This document shows, in pieces, positions 4,978-5,106 of a stretch of DNA of 5,106 nucleotides (position 1 is the stretch's first letter; each line of letters opens with the position of its first letter). This stretch comes from Deltaproteobacteria bacterium. Lineage in GTDB: Bacteria; Desulfobacterota; Desulfobacteria; Desulfobacterales; JAFDCJ01. The stretch lies in NCBI GenBank assembly GCA_024277475.1, contig JAJRVC010000013.1, positions 1 through 5,106 of the forward strand, read 5' to 3'. The notes below the pieces were generated by a model. That model made no database searches, was not told where the DNA came from, and saw only the letters and a list, made by a program, of their open reading frames with translations. The translations under genes and the position numbers were made by a program.

Positions 4978-5106
4978 TTTGATCCTCCTTTCCCCTTACA
5001 GTAACCGGTGACCTTGCCGAAAATTTCGGCCCGCATGCGCCTGATATCCGCTCCGCGAGCCAAAATCATGCCATGGTCGCGGTGTGTGCTGGAGATCCAA
5101 TCCGTA
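4968..5106 (-). pseudogene. 3'-truncated remnant of a second E1-alpha gene (runs off the right edge)
   Basis: The minus strand is open from the window edge to a TGA at 4970-4968 and gives 45 residues. The first 42 align without gaps to residues 58-99 of the complete E1-alpha in this window, with 26 identities by my count, including STHR, GKxTG and CKGKGGS. Directly after GKGGS the similarity stops: MHIAD is expected, but KWR and a stop follow. The thiamine diphosphate motif GDG...NN and the whole C-terminal half are therefore missing, so it cannot be a working E1-alpha. It is a diverged paralogue, not a copy of the 112-1080 gene. The point where homology ends lies just before the E2 start codon, as expected if a deletion removed the rest of E1-alpha and probably an E1-beta. 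An assembly misjoin is the main alternative. Confidence 0.82.
4984..4991 (-). promoter_or_regulatory. E2 ribosome binding site inside the E1-alpha remnant
   Basis: AAAGGAGG on the minus strand lies six bases before the GTG at 4977. The same bases are the AAA, GGA and GGA codons for K, G and G in the GKGGS motif of the truncated E1-alpha. This site decides the GTG start of E2. Confidence 0.75.

Noticed and set aside
1..5106. tRNA, rRNA, transposase or phage genes
   Set aside because: I saw no cloverleaf, ribosomal RNA segment or mobile-element protein in either strand of the spacers.

Overview
The window carries one gene cluster for a 2-oxoacid-dehydrogenase-type complex, most like the acetoin dehydrogenase (Aco) system. 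Every gene is on the minus strand, so transcription runs from right to left. Moderately GC-rich genes are separated by unusually long AT-rich spacers, and two of these spacers carry TGAAC/GTTCA heptad repeats. That look reminds me of Desulfobacterota (former Deltaproteobacteria), but this is an impression; the sequence itself only supports a bacterium with strong Shine-Dalgarno sites.

Layout in transcription order: (1) 5106-4968, the 3' end of a broken second E1-alpha gene, cut right after its conserved GKGGS motif; (2) 4977-3652, an E2 acyltransferase (AcoC-like) starting with GTG, whose ribosome binding site lies inside the remnant's GKGGS codons; (3) 3651-3497, an AT-rich spacer; (4) 3496-2126, an E3 dihydrolipoamide dehydrogenase homologue with intact FAD, disulfide and His/Glu sites but degenerate NAD-binding motifs; (5) 2125-1850, a spacer bounded by inverted heptad repeats; (6) 1849-1481, a small Lin0512-family protein of unknown function; (7) 1480-1081, a 400-base spacer with a second inverted heptad-repeat pair and a possible promoter; (8) 1080-112, a complete E1-alpha (AcoA-like) gene; (9) 111-1, a tail with no clear gene.

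In the expected pathway, E1 (alpha2beta2, thiamine diphosphate) cleaves acetoin and passes an acetyl unit to the lipoyl group of E2. E2 makes acetyl-CoA, and E3 reoxidises the dihydrolipoyl group. No E1-beta gene is visible. It may begin at or beyond the left edge, or have been lost with the rest of the broken E1-alpha gene at the right.

The points most worth following up are the E3 homologue with three altered NAD-site motifs, the E1-alpha/E2 deletion junction that reuses a protein motif as a ribosome binding site, the Lin0512 gene inside the cluster, and the paired inverted heptad repeats on both sides of that gene.
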